Positions 46,989 to 56,052 of a stretch of 61,377 bases of DNA are shown here, piece by piece. Both the position numbers and the translations under genes were made by a program. The first letter of the stretch is position 1; every line of letters begins with the position of its first letter. The stretch lies in NCBI GenBank assembly GCA_902812465.1, contig CADDZE010000022.1, positions 1 to 61,377 of the forward strand. Reading direction: 5' to 3'. The stretch is from Acidobacteriota bacterium. Lineage in GTDB: Bacteria; Acidobacteriota; Terriglobia; UBA7540. The notes under the pieces are model-generated. The model had not been told where the DNA came from, did not search any database, and worked only from the letters and a program-made list of their open reading frames with translations.

Positions 46989-49121
46989 TCAGGGGTCTTG
47001 GGGCAGCAGTCCGAGCGAGTCGGGCGGCGGCAACGGTTTCCCCTGCGCGCGCTCAGCTCGAATACGCGAGAACTTGGCGATCATCTCCTGCCAGAGTTGG
47101 CTATTGCGGTCGTAGAGCTGCAAAATATTGGGCAGCCATCCAGGCAGGTTTTCGCTGAGCCAGCGCTGCCGGTAGAGCTCGCGCAGGCGGGTGGTGTAGT
47201 CGCGCAGGTCCTGAAGTCGCCCGTTTGTACCGTCAATCTCAGACAGCTCGTTGTCCACCAGCTCCTGTCGGTTCCGCTCGTGCTCGTGCGCCCGGGCGGT
47301 CGCGTAGAGTTGGGAAATCTCCTTCACGAATTGGTAACGCATGCCGAGCGCGTCGATCTTGAGCGCCGCGAATTGGAGATCCTCGAGCGTATCGCGATTC
47401 CGCCGGGCAAGGGGCGCCCCGTTTACGAAAACCGTGTAGGCGTCTTCTGCCACCCGGCGGACCTCGGCGGCTGCGGGCAGCGCTCGCGTTACTTCCTCCA
47501 GCCCTTCCGGCGTGAAGGGATTGTGCCAAAAGAGAGCGTCGGCGGTGCCACCGAACTCGCGGAATAGGCGGCCAACGCCGTGGGCGCGCATGGTCTCGTT
47601 CACACGGCTCAGGCTAGTGATGGCCTGGGCGAAGCGATGGTCAGTATTGCGGTAGAAAGCCCAGTCGTACTTCTGGTTGAAATCACTGACGGGCGTCGCG
47701 TCGGGTTCCCAGGCGCACGCCGCGCCGTAGACGATGCTCCACCAGTTCGGGCCGTAGAGCGATTCGCCGTCATCATTCCACACGGTTATATCCGTGCCGA
47801 TCGCGCCCGCTTTCTTGCCCTCGGTGAGGAAGCCCTCGATGTTCGCCGCGGCCTCCTGGTAGTCGGGCACGATTAGGCTGGTATTACCGACCCACGGACA
47901 GACGAAGAGCTTCAGGCCCGTGCCGGCGAACGGCTTCAACCACGGCTCGTAGCTTGCATGCGCCCCGTATTCCCAGCTGGCGACGATCAGGTCCTTAGGA
48001 AGGCGCGGGATCATCTCTGGATGCTCGACGGCGATGTCACCCCAGAACATCACCTGCTTGTGGTAGCGGCGTACCACGTCGGCGACGCGCCCCAGGTTAT
48101 CAACGTAAACCTGCCCGTAGCCTTCCTTGGCTACCCGGTCTGCCGTGCGCCCCAGGCCGAGGTCGAACGTTTCGTCGCAGCCGATGTGATAGATGGGGGA
48201 AGGAAAGACGGTAGACTCCTGCTCGATCAATCCGTCGAGGAAGGCCAAGGCTTGCGGATCGTTGGCCGCCAGCCCATGTCCATGGGGGAGCTCGGCCAGC
48301 GGTGAATACTGCTCGAAGCGCAGAAGCTTGTGCAGATGCCCGCAAGCTTCGTTGGCCGGGATGATCTCGACGTGGTACTTGGCCGCATAGGCGACCAGCT
48401 CCTTCCACTCTTGCCGGGAGAGGGTGTCGCTGAGAAGGCCCACCAGCGGCTGGCCGTCGAGCTGAAACGATTCCTCCATGTACACGAACAGGGCATTCAG
48501 CTTGAACTCGGCGATGGTCCGCACAATGCGCTTCAAGTACGCTAGGTTGGGCACCGGCCCGCGAGCCATATCCACCTGCGTGCCGCGATAAGTCAAGGCT
48601 GGCCAGTCCCTCACGCGGACTCCAAGGATCTGCGCGTTGTCCCCGCCTCCCACCACCAGCTGGCGCAGAGTCTGGACACCGTAGAAGAGCCCGGAAGCAT
48701 CCTTCCCGGCAACGAGCACCTGAGTCGGCGTGACCTCCAGCAGGTAGCCCTGGTCACCCAGACCCTCAGGGGACAGCCCCCGGGAAACAACCTCTCGGTG
48801 GACATCCGGATCTGTGAGCCGCACTAGGCGGATTGCCGCGCCGCGAGGCGGAGACGGTGAGGCTATAATGGCGAGGTCGTGTCCCGTGGCTTCCTTCAGC
48901 TCTTCTTCCAGGAGTTCAGCCGCGAAGTGATCCTCGACGGCGGTTGCCGCTGGCAGGACAATCTCAGTGTCGCCCTTGATAGCAAAAGACGAAAGGGTGG
49001 TTTGCATCTCCCGCGGCTGCGGGATGAGCTGAGGTCGTTGTGCAGAAAGAACGGACGGCAGCAGACTGGTCAAAATGGCTACAACGTGCGAACGAAGCAC
49101 GCCGTGGTGTAGAGTGGTCAT
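46989..49121 (-). CDS. Secreted GH20-like beta-N-acetylhexosaminidase
   Basis: A 710-aa protein with a signal peptide (HVVAILTSLLPSVLSAQRPQ), an N-terminal Glyco_hydro_20b domain (QLIPQPREMQTTLSSFAIKG, GYLLEVTPTQVLVAGKDASG, LFYGVQTLRQLV) and a TIM barrel (YRGTQVDMARGPVPNLAYLK, NALFVYMEESFQLDG, IYHIGCDETFDLGLGR). The adjacent Asp-Glu pair in GCDETF is the substrate-assisted catalytic pair of GH20. It should remove terminal GlcNAc or GalNAc outside the cytoplasm. The C-terminal 200 residues are helical and beyond the usual family end. The barrel is a good but not perfect GH20 match; GH84-like relatives are an alternative. Confidence 0.88.
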   Translation of the reverse strand: MTTLHHGVLRSHVVAILTSLLPSVLSAQRPQLIPQPREMQTTLSSFAIKGDTEIVLPAATAVEDHFAAELLEEELKEATGHDLAIIASPSPPRGAAIRLVRLTDPDVHREVVSRGLSPEGLGDQGYLLEVTPTQVLVAGKDASGLFYGVQTLRQLVVGGGDNAQILGVRVRDWPALTYRGTQVDMARGPVPNLAYLKRIVRTIAEFKLNALFVYMEESFQLDGQPLVGLLSDTLSRQEWKELVAYAAKYHVEIIPANEACGHLHKLLRFEQYSPLAELPHGHGLAANDPQALAFLDGLIEQESTVFPSPIYHIGCDETFDLGLGRTADRVAKEGYGQVYVDNLGRVADVVRRYHKQVMFWGDIAVEHPEMIPRLPKDLIVASWEYGAHASYEPWLKPFAGTGLKLFVCPWVGNTSLIVPDYQEAAANIEGFLTEGKKAGAIGTDITVWNDDGESLYGPNWWSIVYGAACAWEPDATPVSDFNQKYDWAFYRNTDHRFAQAITSLSRVNETMRAHGVGRLFREFGGTADALFWHNPFTPEGLEEVTRALPAAAEVRRVAEDAYTVFVNGAPLARRNRDTLEDLQFAALKIDALGMRYQFVKEISQLYATARAHEHERNRQELVDNELSEIDGTNGRLQDLRDYTTRLRELYRQRWLSENLPGWLPNILQLYDRNSQLWQEMIAKFSRIRAERAQGKPLPPPDSLGLLPQDP

Positions 49122-50217
49122 CGAGGGCCTCGCTGGAATTCTGCTTAACGGCGCCCCGCAGGGCGCCGTCTGGCTTGTGCCGCCCCAGAGCTGGCAGTCT
49201 AGGGGTACTAGAGGTGCCTGTCAAATACCCTTACCTGTCCATCAGAGGTTTAAGTCCTTTCTGCGACAAGGCGCTTGCGGCTAAGAACTGTGTGAGGGCC
49301 TGGCTACCCAGAGTGGCAATCCTCTGCCGCACGGCCTGTTAGATGAGTACCACTCGGCAGGGCACCTTGCCACGGCGGGCAGTCTAGTTTGCGCAAAATC
49401 CTATCAACGTATACGGCTGGTTGTGGATGCCGGGGTGTGGATTGGACCGTCGTTGCCTTTCACGCCGCGCTAGGATGACGGGTACGCCTGGCCGAGGCAG
49501 ACACCATCCGGGCAAGGCTTCAGCCTTCGAGATGCTCCACACATTACGATCAGAAGATGCCGTCCACACCCTCGAGACGTCCCAGCCGCTACCAGCTATT
49601 CGAAGACAACGTCAAAAAAGTTGACATGTCCTAACTCATTCATTACCAGTGATTTAATCCATCAAGAGGGGCCTCGCCGAAGTTTCAACAAGATAGGTGG
49701 GATTCACCAAAAGGTACCCAAAAACGTGAGACAGATGAGACAAAGCGGGCCTTTATTTTCAACAACATCATGGGATCCTCCGCAGCCTGATCGCGTATCT
49801 CTCTTATTTTCAGCAACATCATAGGATTTACTGCTACCTCCGTTTTCCCCCGCTCTCGGGCCAGCGTCTCTTTCCAGGGTCCCGTGTTGGGCCATCCCTC
49901 CTTGAGCTCTGGTTGTGATGAAAACAATCCCCATATTATCATTAAGTTAACAGGCGGTCAAGCGTCTTAGGTCCCCCGAGCCTGGACCTCGGCATCATCC
50001 TGCTCCTCCGTGCTCCACGCCGAATGGCCAACGAGCAGGGCGAGATAGCGCGGTGGTAGCGGCGGGACTGCATAATCCTGCCGGATCGCTGCAAGCTTCG
50101 GCGCCTTGTCCTGGTCCCGATCCAGCAGGACTCCCAAGCGTTATCACTCCTGTGCCCTTCCACGCACTGGGGTGGCGCTGGTTGAGCCCCCTTACGGCTC
50201 GATGGTATGCTGGCTTC
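49122..50217. other. Long gap, no gene seen, contains short repeats
   Basis: About 1.1 kb between the divergent GH20 and sigma54-activator genes without a supported coding frame. The part from 49680 to 49830 holds copies of a dispersed repeat; the rest shows nothing I recognise. Short frames in it are not family-like. Confidence 0.5.
49680..49830 (-). repeat. Clustered copies of the dispersed ATGTTGYTGAAAAT repeat
   Basis: On the minus strand two clear copies read CCTATGATGTTGCTGAAAAT (around 49824-49805) and CCCATGATGTTGTTGAAAAT (around 49774-49755). A weaker third, CCTATCTTGTTGAAACT, sits at about 49698-49682. Spacing between the first two is about 50 bp. Confidence 0.65.
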
Positions 50218-52326
50218 ATGGCGGAGTCTTGCCTGGCTCAAGCGTCGAACGAGCAGCATTGCCGCGTCTTGCTCGAGGTGTCAGAGTCGATTGCTTCGCA
50301 GCGCAGTTTGCCGGACCTGTTTCACGAGCTGGCGGAGAATCTGCACCGCATTGTGCAATTTGACTTCGTCAACCTGGTATTGCCTGACCTTGACCGCCAG
50401 GTGATGCGCCTCCACATTCTCGAGTGCCTGCAGCCCGTCAGCGTGACGCCGGGCTGCGAAACGCCGATGGCTGAGTCGCCGGGAGGCTGGGTGTGGGAGC
50501 ATCAGGCGCCACTGGTGATCAACGACGTTGACCAGGAGACCCGTTTCCCTCGCGTCATGGCTGTCATGCGGGAGTGCGGGGTGAAATCCTGCTGCATGCT
50601 GCCTCTCACCACGGCGCAGCGGCGCGTGGGAGCGCTCGGTTTTGGCAGTACCCAGACGCATGCCTACGACCAGCAGGACCTCGAGCTGCTCGAGCAGGTG
50701 GCGCGGCAGGTGGCCGTGGCGGTGGACAACACCCTGAACTATGAGCAGGCCCGTGCTTACCAGGAACAACTGGCACGCGAGCGTGACCGCCTCTCGCTTT
50801 TGCTGGAGGTGAACAACGCGCTCGTCTCCCACCTGAACCTCCGCGAACTCTTCGCCGCTATCACCTCCTCGCTCCGTCGCGTGATGCAATGCGACTACAC
50901 CAGCCTGGCCCTCTACGACAAGGAACGTAACGAGCTGCGGCTCTACGCCCTGGACTTTCCCGACGGCAAGGGCGTTTTTCGGGAGGGTATGCTGGTGCCG
51001 TCTGAATCGCCCCCAGGACGTGCCTTCGCCCGCCGCGAACCCATGCTGATCGACCCCGAGAAGGCCGCGCAGGCCTCACCCGAGATCTTTGAGGTCGCCA
51101 GGGCGGAGGGCCTGCGCTCGGGATGCATTGTGCCATTAGTCTTTCGCGACCGGGCTTTGGGGACGTTAAACATTGGCAGCCTGCGGCCTGACGCCTTCAC
51201 GCCGGATGACGTCGAGCTGCTGAAGCGTGTCGCGAACCAGGTAGCTATCGCGGTCGAGAACGCCATGGCTTATCGCAAGATCGAAGCGCTGAAGGAGAAG
51301 CTGGCCGAAGAAAAGCTCTACCTCGAAGACGAGATTCGCACGGAGCACCACTTCGAGGACATCGTAGGCGAAAGCCCGGCGTTGAAGCGCGTTCTGAAAC
51401 AGGTGGAGACGGTGGCTCCCACGGATTCGACCGTGCTGCTGCTGGGCGAGACAGGCACGGGCAAGGAGGTGCTGGCTCGCGCCATCCACAACCTGAGTAC
51501 GCGCCGGGAGCGAACTTTCGTCAAGGTGAACTGCGCGGCGATTCCTTCCGGCCTGCTCGAGAGCGAGTTGTTCGGCCACGAGAAGGGCGCCTTCACGGGA
51601 GCTCTCGCTCAAAAGATCGGCCGCTTTGAGTTGGCCCATCAGGGCACCTTGTTTCTGGATGAGGTAGGTGACATCCCGCTCGAGCTGCAGCCCAAACTGC
51701 TGCGTGTCTTGCAGGAACACGAGTTCGAGCGGCTTGGCAGCACGCGCACCATCCGCGTGGATGTCCGGGTGGTCGCGGCGACCAATCGCGACTTGGCGCA
51801 AATGATTGCCGATCACCAGTTCCGTAGCGACCTCTATTACCGCCTCAACGTCTTTCCCATCTATGTGCCGCCCTTGCGCGAGCGGACGGAGGATATTCCG
51901 GCGTTGGTGCGGTATTTTGCCCAGCAGCACGCCCACCGCATGAACAAGCAGATTGAAACCATCCCCGCTGAGACCATGGATGCCCTCATGCGGTGGCACT
52001 GGCCGGGCAACGTCCGCGAACTGGAGAATATCATCGAGCGCGCCGTCATCCTCTCGCCCGGGCCCGTCTTGCGGGTACCGCTGGGCGAACTCACCCTCCC
52101 TTCTGAGAACCCGCCCCCGTTCGAGCCTCCGGTGACCACCCTAGAAGAGGCCGAGCGCGAGCACATCCTGCGCGCGCTGCGCCATTCCAATTGGGTGATC
52201 GGCGGACCCAAGGGTGCGGCCCGCTATCTGGGGATGAAGCGTACAACCCTGCAATCCCGCATGCGAAAACTTGGCATCTCCCGTGCCCACCAGATTGCGG
52301 CGGAGCACTCACGGCCCGAAGCCTAA
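50218..52326 (+). CDS. GAF-GAF-AAA+ sigma54-dependent transcriptional activator (FhlA/NorR type)
   Basis: A 702-aa protein from the ATG at 50218. Two GAF domains (about residues 10-165 and 185-350) precede a linker and the AAA+ domain: Walker [16 protein letters not shown] (about 409), the sigma54-contacting KGAFTGA loop (about 456), Walker [21 protein letters not shown], the arginine-finger region [20 protein letters not shown], and [16 protein letters not shown] Fis-type helix-turn-helix closes it ([20 protein letters not shown]). GAF sensors bind small molecules or gases; the ligand is unknown. The first GAF has [10 protein letters not shown] near its end, a possible redox spot. The GH20 gene diverges on the other side of a 1.1-kb gap. 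Confidence 0.96.
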   Translation: MAESCLAQASNEQHCRVLLEVSESIASQRSLPDLFHELAENLHRIVQFDFVNLVLPDLDRQVMRLHILECLQPVSVTPGCETPMAESPGGWVWEHQAPLVINDVDQETRFPRVMAVMRECGVKSCCMLPLTTAQRRVGALGFGSTQTHAYDQQDLELLEQVARQVAVAVDNTLNYEQARAYQEQLARERDRLSLLLEVNNALVSHLNLRELFAAITSSLRRVMQCDYTSLALYDKERNELRLYALDFPDGKGVFREGMLVPSESPPGRAFARREPMLIDPEKAAQASPEIFEVARAEGLRSGCIVPLVFRDRALGTLNIGSLRPDAFTPDDVELLKRVANQVAIAVENAMAYRKIEALKEKLAEEKLYLEDEIRTEHHFEDIVGESPALKRVLKQVETVAPTDSTVLLLGETGTGKEVLARAIHNLSTRRERTFVKVNCAAIPSGLLESELFGHEKGAFTGALAQKIGRFELAHQGTLFLDEVGDIPLELQPKLLRVLQEHEFERLGSTRTIRVDVRVVAATNRDLAQMIADHQFRSDLYYRLNVFPIYVPPLRERTEDIPALVRYFAQQHAHRMNKQIETIPAETMDALMRWHWPGNVRELENIIERAVILSPGPVLRVPLGELTLPSENPPPFEPPVTTLEEAEREHILRALRHSNWVIGGPKGAARYLGMKRTTLQSRMRKLGISRAHQIAAEHSRPEA

Positions 52327-52496
52327 CAAAGGGAGCAGGCTTTAATGCACCCGCGCCCGGACCCCCCGCACAGCGGCACGTGCCGCAACCTGTTCGCCGT
52401 TCACTTCCGCAGCCATCAAGGGCTGGGCCCTGCCGCCCTCCCTTGACCAGCGTTTGGCGCTTATGTTAGCGTCGCTGAGACACCGGCCAGCGCCCC

Positions 52497-53126
52497 ATGT
52501 CGCAAATCCTCAAGCTGGAGAACTCGCGTCTCGACGTCGTGCTGGAGCACTGTGTTCGCGCCATCTTAGCGGGCCAGGTGGTGGCCTTCCCCACGGACAC
52601 CTTTTACTGTCTCGGGGCGGACCCATTCAATCTGAAAGCGGTTAGTGAGATCTTTCGTATTAAGCGCCGCCCAGGTGGACGCGCACTGCCCCTGCTGGTT
52701 TCCTCCCTCGACCAGGCCGCCGACCTGGCTGAGAATCCGCCGGCGGCCTTCTTTCGCCTGGCGGAAAAGTTCTGGCCCGGCCCCTTGACGCTGGTCGTGC
52801 CGGCCTCGCGCCTCATCCCCCTGAAGGTGACGGGCAACACCGGAAAAGTGGGGCTTCGCTGGCCCAAGGCGCCGTTGGCCGAGGCTCTGATCACGGCGGC
52901 CGCCCGGCCGCTGACGGGCACCAGCGCCAACGTCAGCGATAGCCCGGCTTGTGCGACGGCGGAAGAGGTTGAGCGCCAGGTAGGCGACGTGCTTCCCCTG
53001 ATCCTGGATGGCGGGACCACGGCCGGCACTTTGGCCTCCACGGTGGTCGAGCTGGATGGCGATAGTGCTCGTATCGTGCGCCCCGGACCCATCACCGAGT
53101 CGCAGCTCAAGGAGTGTCTCGGCTGA
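52497..53126 (+). CDS. L-threonylcarbamoyladenylate synthase (Sua5/YciO/YrdC/YwlC)
   Basis: A 209-aa YrdC-like protein: VVAFPTDTFYCLGADPFN, KAVSEIFRIKRRPGGRALPL with the basic KRR..R motif, FWPGPLTLVV, VGLRWPKAPLAEALI and PLTGTSANVSDSPACATAEE. It makes threonylcarbamoyl-AMP from threonine, bicarbonate and ATP for t6A37 in tRNAs reading ANN codons. The GRALPLLVSS part deviates slightly from GKPLP of typical YrdC and could suggest a YciO-type subfamily. Overlaps the next gene by 13 nt. Confidence 0.9.
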   Translation: MSQILKLENSRLDVVLEHCVRAILAGQVVAFPTDTFYCLGADPFNLKAVSEIFRIKRRPGGRALPLLVSSLDQAADLAENPPAAFFRLAEKFWPGPLTLVVPASRLIPLKVTGNTGKVGLRWPKAPLAEALITAAARPLTGTSANVSDSPACATAEEVERQVGDVLPLILDGGTTAGTLASTVVELDGDSARIVRPGPITESQLKECLG

Positions 53127-53731
53127 GTTTCGCACGTCTGGCTCGCGCCATCACCCTGCTTTCCTTCCTGATCATGATGCTGCTGTTTGCCGTGGAAGCC
53201 AGCGTCTACCGCAGGGTCCGCTGGCAAGCGCAACGGGACGAGGCACAGCCAGCGGCTGCGATCGTCGTGTTCGGGGCGGCTGAGTACAACGGTACGCCCT
53301 CGCCCGTTTACCAGGCTCGCCTGGACCACGCCTTTGACCTCGAGGAGCAGGGGCTGGCTCCGCTGGTCATCACAACGGGCGGCAGCGGCGGCGATCCCCA
53401 CTTCACCGAAGCTGGCGTAGGACGGGATTATCTGGTGCAGCGAGGCATGGCGGCACGCAAGATCTTGACCGACCCTGCCAGCGAGACAACCTACGAAAGC
53501 GTCTTGGCGGCGAGCCGGCTGCTGCGGCAGCGCCACGCGACCACCTGCATTGCGGTTAGCGACGGTTTCCACCTGTTTCGCATCAAGTTGATGTTTCGCG
53601 CCCAGGGTATCACCGCCTATGGCTCGCCGGCTCCGGCAAGCCCCATCGAAGCGGATCCTGTTCAGCGCGCCCTCCACTCCATACGAGAGACCGTGAGCTC
53701 GACGTTGTGGTACGCCGGATACCGCAGTTAG
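53114..53731 (+). CDS. YdcF-family (DUF218) membrane-anchored protein
   Basis: A 205-aa protein starting at a GTG inside the Sua5-like gene. A single N-terminal helix (AITLLSFLIMMLLFAVEASV) anchors a DUF218 domain: AAAIVVFGAAEYNGTPSPVY, LAPLVITTGGSGGDPHFTEA, DYLVQRGMAARKILTDPASE, TTYESVLAASRLL and IAVSDGFHLFRIKLMFRAQG. ElyC/SanA-like relatives act in envelope integrity or cell-wall precursor supply. Cotranslated with the upstream gene. Confidence 0.9.
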   Translation: MSRLSFARLARAITLLSFLIMMLLFAVEASVYRRVRWQAQRDEAQPAAAIVVFGAAEYNGTPSPVYQARLDHAFDLEEQGLAPLVITTGGSGGDPHFTEAGVGRDYLVQRGMAARKILTDPASETTYESVLAASRLLRQRHATTCIAVSDGFHLFRIKLMFRAQGITAYGSPAPASPIEADPVQRALHSIRETVSSTLWYAGYRS

Positions 53732-53743
53732 CCTCATCGCCAG

Positions 53744-54979
53744 TCACTGCGGTGAACGGCCAGGGGCGATCTGCCCCAGGATAACGGGCCGCCTCGCCCC
53801 TGTGACAGCGGGGAGGTTGCCCGGAAGACCGCGCAGCGTGCGGTCAGCCAGAATAGCGAACGCGATCGCCTCCTTGAAATCAGCCGGAAGGCCGTAGCGA
53901 TCGGAAAGCTCGATGGCCACGTGCGGCAGGTAGTCCCTGAGGGTGCTCAGCAGCAGCCGGTTGTGAACCCCGCCGCCGGAGACCACCAGACGGTCAACGC
54001 GGAGGCGCGGAAAGACGAAGCGGCGCAGGGCTTCGGCCACTGCCCACGCCGTCAGCTGAGTTGCGGTGCGCAGCAGGTCCGCCAAACGCGCGCGCTGCCC
54101 AGTAAAGTAGCGCTTCACAAAGCTCTCGCCGAACTGCTCGCGTCCCGCACTCTTCGGGGGCGGCCGGCGAAAGAAGGGGAAACGCGTCAGTTCGGTAAAC
54201 AGCGATCCGATCACCCGTCCCTGGGCCGCCAGGCGGCCGCCCGCGTCGTAGCTCCGACGCCCGCGTGTTTGGCGGCGCATCAGCGTATCAATGACCATGT
54301 TTCCCGGCCCAGCGTCGAAGCCAAATACCGCATCGGGATCCGCCCCGGCCGGGATCACCGTCAGGTTGGCGATGCCGCCCAGGTTGAGGGCTACCGTGCT
54401 GGCGCTCTCATGGCGCAGCAGAAGGTAATCCACCAAAGGGACGAGCGGTGCGCCCTCGCCGCCGGCCGCCATATCCGCGGTGCGGAAGTTGGCGACCACG
54501 CAAGTGCCGGTGCGCTGGGCGATGATCGCCGGCTCGCCAATCTGCAGAGTGCTCGGGGTGCGAAGGCCCCGGCCGCTTCCCGCGTGCCGCAGGGCGAAAC
54601 GTCCTTGGTGGAACACCGTCTGGCCGTGGGAGCCGATGACCGCCAGCCGCCTAGGCGCCACACGCGCTCGGCGGCAGACCTGCAGGGCCGCCCGCGCGAA
54701 CAGGTCACCGACCAGGAAATTCAGTTCGCTGATCTCGCCGCTGCAGGTGGTTTCACCCGCGGCCATACGTAGGAGGCGCAACCGGAGGCGTTTCGGATAG
54801 GGCATGGTCAACGCGGCAAGGGTGCGAACCTGTAGCTGTTCCGGAGGACCGCTGAGCCGGACCAGGGCGGCATCGATCCCGTCCATGGAGGTGCCCGAAA
54901 TGAGTCCAACGGCGAGTCGCTCTCCGTCCAATGCGGCGTCAACCAGGGAACCAGCGAGACGCTTGGCTCTTTCAGGCAA
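53744..54979 (-). CDS. anmK: Anhydro-N-acetylmuramic acid kinase
   Basis: A 411-aa AnmK: AVGLISGTSMDGIDAALVRL is the ATP-binding signature, followed by LAVIGSHGQTVFHQG, ANFRTADMAAGGEGAPLVPL, VALNLGGIANLTVIPAG, FGFDAGPGNMVIDTLMRRQT, RLVVSGGGVHNRLLLSTLRD, with the active-site ring opening Asp in FRTADMA. The enzyme cleaves and phosphorylates 1,6-anhydroMurNAc to MurNAc-6-phosphate in murein recycling. It overlaps the NagZ-like gene by 8 nt; NagZ supplies the substrate of AnmK in classical pathways. Start at 54979; slightly longer than usual (about 370). Confidence 0.96.
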   Translation of the reverse strand: MPERAKRLAGSLVDAALDGERLAVGLISGTSMDGIDAALVRLSGPPEQLQVRTLAALTMPYPKRLRLRLLRMAAGETTCSGEISELNFLVGDLFARAALQVCRRARVAPRRLAVIGSHGQTVFHQGRFALRHAGSGRGLRTPSTLQIGEPAIIAQRTGTCVVANFRTADMAAGGEGAPLVPLVDYLLLRHESASTVALNLGGIANLTVIPAGADPDAVFGFDAGPGNMVIDTLMRRQTRGRRSYDAGGRLAAQGRVIGSLFTELTRFPFFRRPPPKSAGREQFGESFVKRYFTGQRARLADLLRTATQLTAWAVAEALRRFVFPRLRVDRLVVSGGGVHNRLLLSTLRDYLPHVAIELSDRYGLPADFKEAIAFAILADRTLRGLPGNLPAVTGARRPVILGQIAPGRSPQ

Positions 54980-56048
54980 GCTTGGCCTCCGCTAGAGGGC
55001 ATTCCCGCCGGAAATGTTCGAACTGCCTGACCAGGCGCTGCCAATCTCTGGCGGCAAACCGATCCGAAGGGCGTGCGAGCTGCCGGTGCAACGATCGGAG
55101 GCGGCGCCGCGATGAGTCAGCGCGCGCCGCGGCTATCTTGCCCGTTTCGAGCGCCCGGCTGAACTCCGCCAAGCTTCCCTCAGCAACGCGTTCGGGCACC
55201 ACCAGCAGATCGCAGCCCGCCTTGAAGGCGGCAGCGGCTTCCTGCCCCAGCGAGCTCGACTCGCGCAAACCGCGCAAATCGGCCACCACGATCCCCGTGT
55301 AGCGGAGCTTCACCCGCAGCAGACCCTGGGCGACCGATGGTGAGAGAGCGGCGGGACGGTAGACGTCGAAGTCGTAGGCTTTGAAGGCGGCGTTGCTCAT
55401 GCCCACCAGACGCAGGTAGGGGAGAGCATGGCGAAAGGGGAGAAGGTCTTCGCGCCACAAGTCGGCCATCGTCTTGTCGACGAGAGGGACGGTTGAACCG
55501 GCAAGGGCGGAGGCCGAACCTTCGCCGGGAAAATGCCACGCGCACGCCAGAACACCACGCCGGCGTAGCCCTTTGACGAAGGCCTGGCCGCCGCTGGCAA
55601 CCTGGGCCGGCTCCGAACTGAAGGCCATCGCTTTGACGCGGCGCTGCGCAACGGGGTGAGCGGCAAGGTCCAGCATGACCCCGAAGTCCACGTTGAACCC
55701 TAGCGTCCGCAGCGCTTCGGCGTGAAGTTCCCCGAGCCTTCTCACCAGCTTCCATCCGCCAGCGGCCGCCGCTTGCGAAAGCGAAGGCAGTGGCGGCAGC
55801 AGCCGTCCGAAGCGGCATGCAGCGGCCGGTGGAGCATCGAGGCCGAGGACCGACGTGCCCGCCAGGGTCTTAGCTACAGCCGCTACCAGCGCCGCGGTCT
55901 CTTCCGGTGAGCGCAGGCGGCCGAGTGAGAACAAGACGCCGGCGGGGCGGACCGTGCGCAGGAGCACGGGGAGTCGGGGGTTCCTGGTGGAAGCGTCCGT
56001 GGCGATGAGGAAAAACTGCCCAGCCTCCGGTGGCGACGAGTAGCCCAT
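54972..56048 (-). CDS. NagZ-like glycoside hydrolase family 3 protein with altered active site
   Basis: A 358-aa GH3 barrel similar to NagZ: RPAGVLFSLGRLRSPEETAA, LHAEALRTLGFNVDFGVMLD, ACAWHFPGEGSASALAGSTV and RYTGIVVADLRGLRESSSLG, AFKAGCDLLVVPE. NagZ normally reads KHFPGHGDT with Lys-His contacting GlcNAc, and an Asp-His dyad (DSH) for acid/base catalysis. Here the Lys is Trp (AWHFPG) and the DSH dyad is missing, so ordinary NagZ activity is doubtful; the position of the nucleophile Asp (VVADLRG) is preserved. Operon with anmK (8-nt overlap) suggests a link to murein recycling, possibly as a binding protein or with changed specificity. Confidence 0.8.
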   Translation of the reverse strand: MGYSSPPEAGQFFLIATDASTRNPRLPVLLRTVRPAGVLFSLGRLRSPEETAALVAAVAKTLAGTSVLGLDAPPAAACRFGRLLPPLPSLSQAAAAGGWKLVRRLGELHAEALRTLGFNVDFGVMLDLAAHPVAQRRVKAMAFSSEPAQVASGGQAFVKGLRRRGVLACAWHFPGEGSASALAGSTVPLVDKTMADLWREDLLPFRHALPYLRLVGMSNAAFKAYDFDVYRPAALSPSVAQGLLRVKLRYTGIVVADLRGLRESSSLGQEAAAAFKAGCDLLVVPERVAEGSLAEFSRALETGKIAAARADSSRRRLRSLHRQLARPSDRFAARDWQRLVRQFEHFRRECPLAEAKLA

Positions 56049-56052
56049 AGTC

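Noticed and set aside
50053-50217. Upstream part of the sigma54 activator frame as coding
   Set aside because: Pro- and Ala-rich with no domain; the ATG at 50218 starts directly before the first GAF domain.
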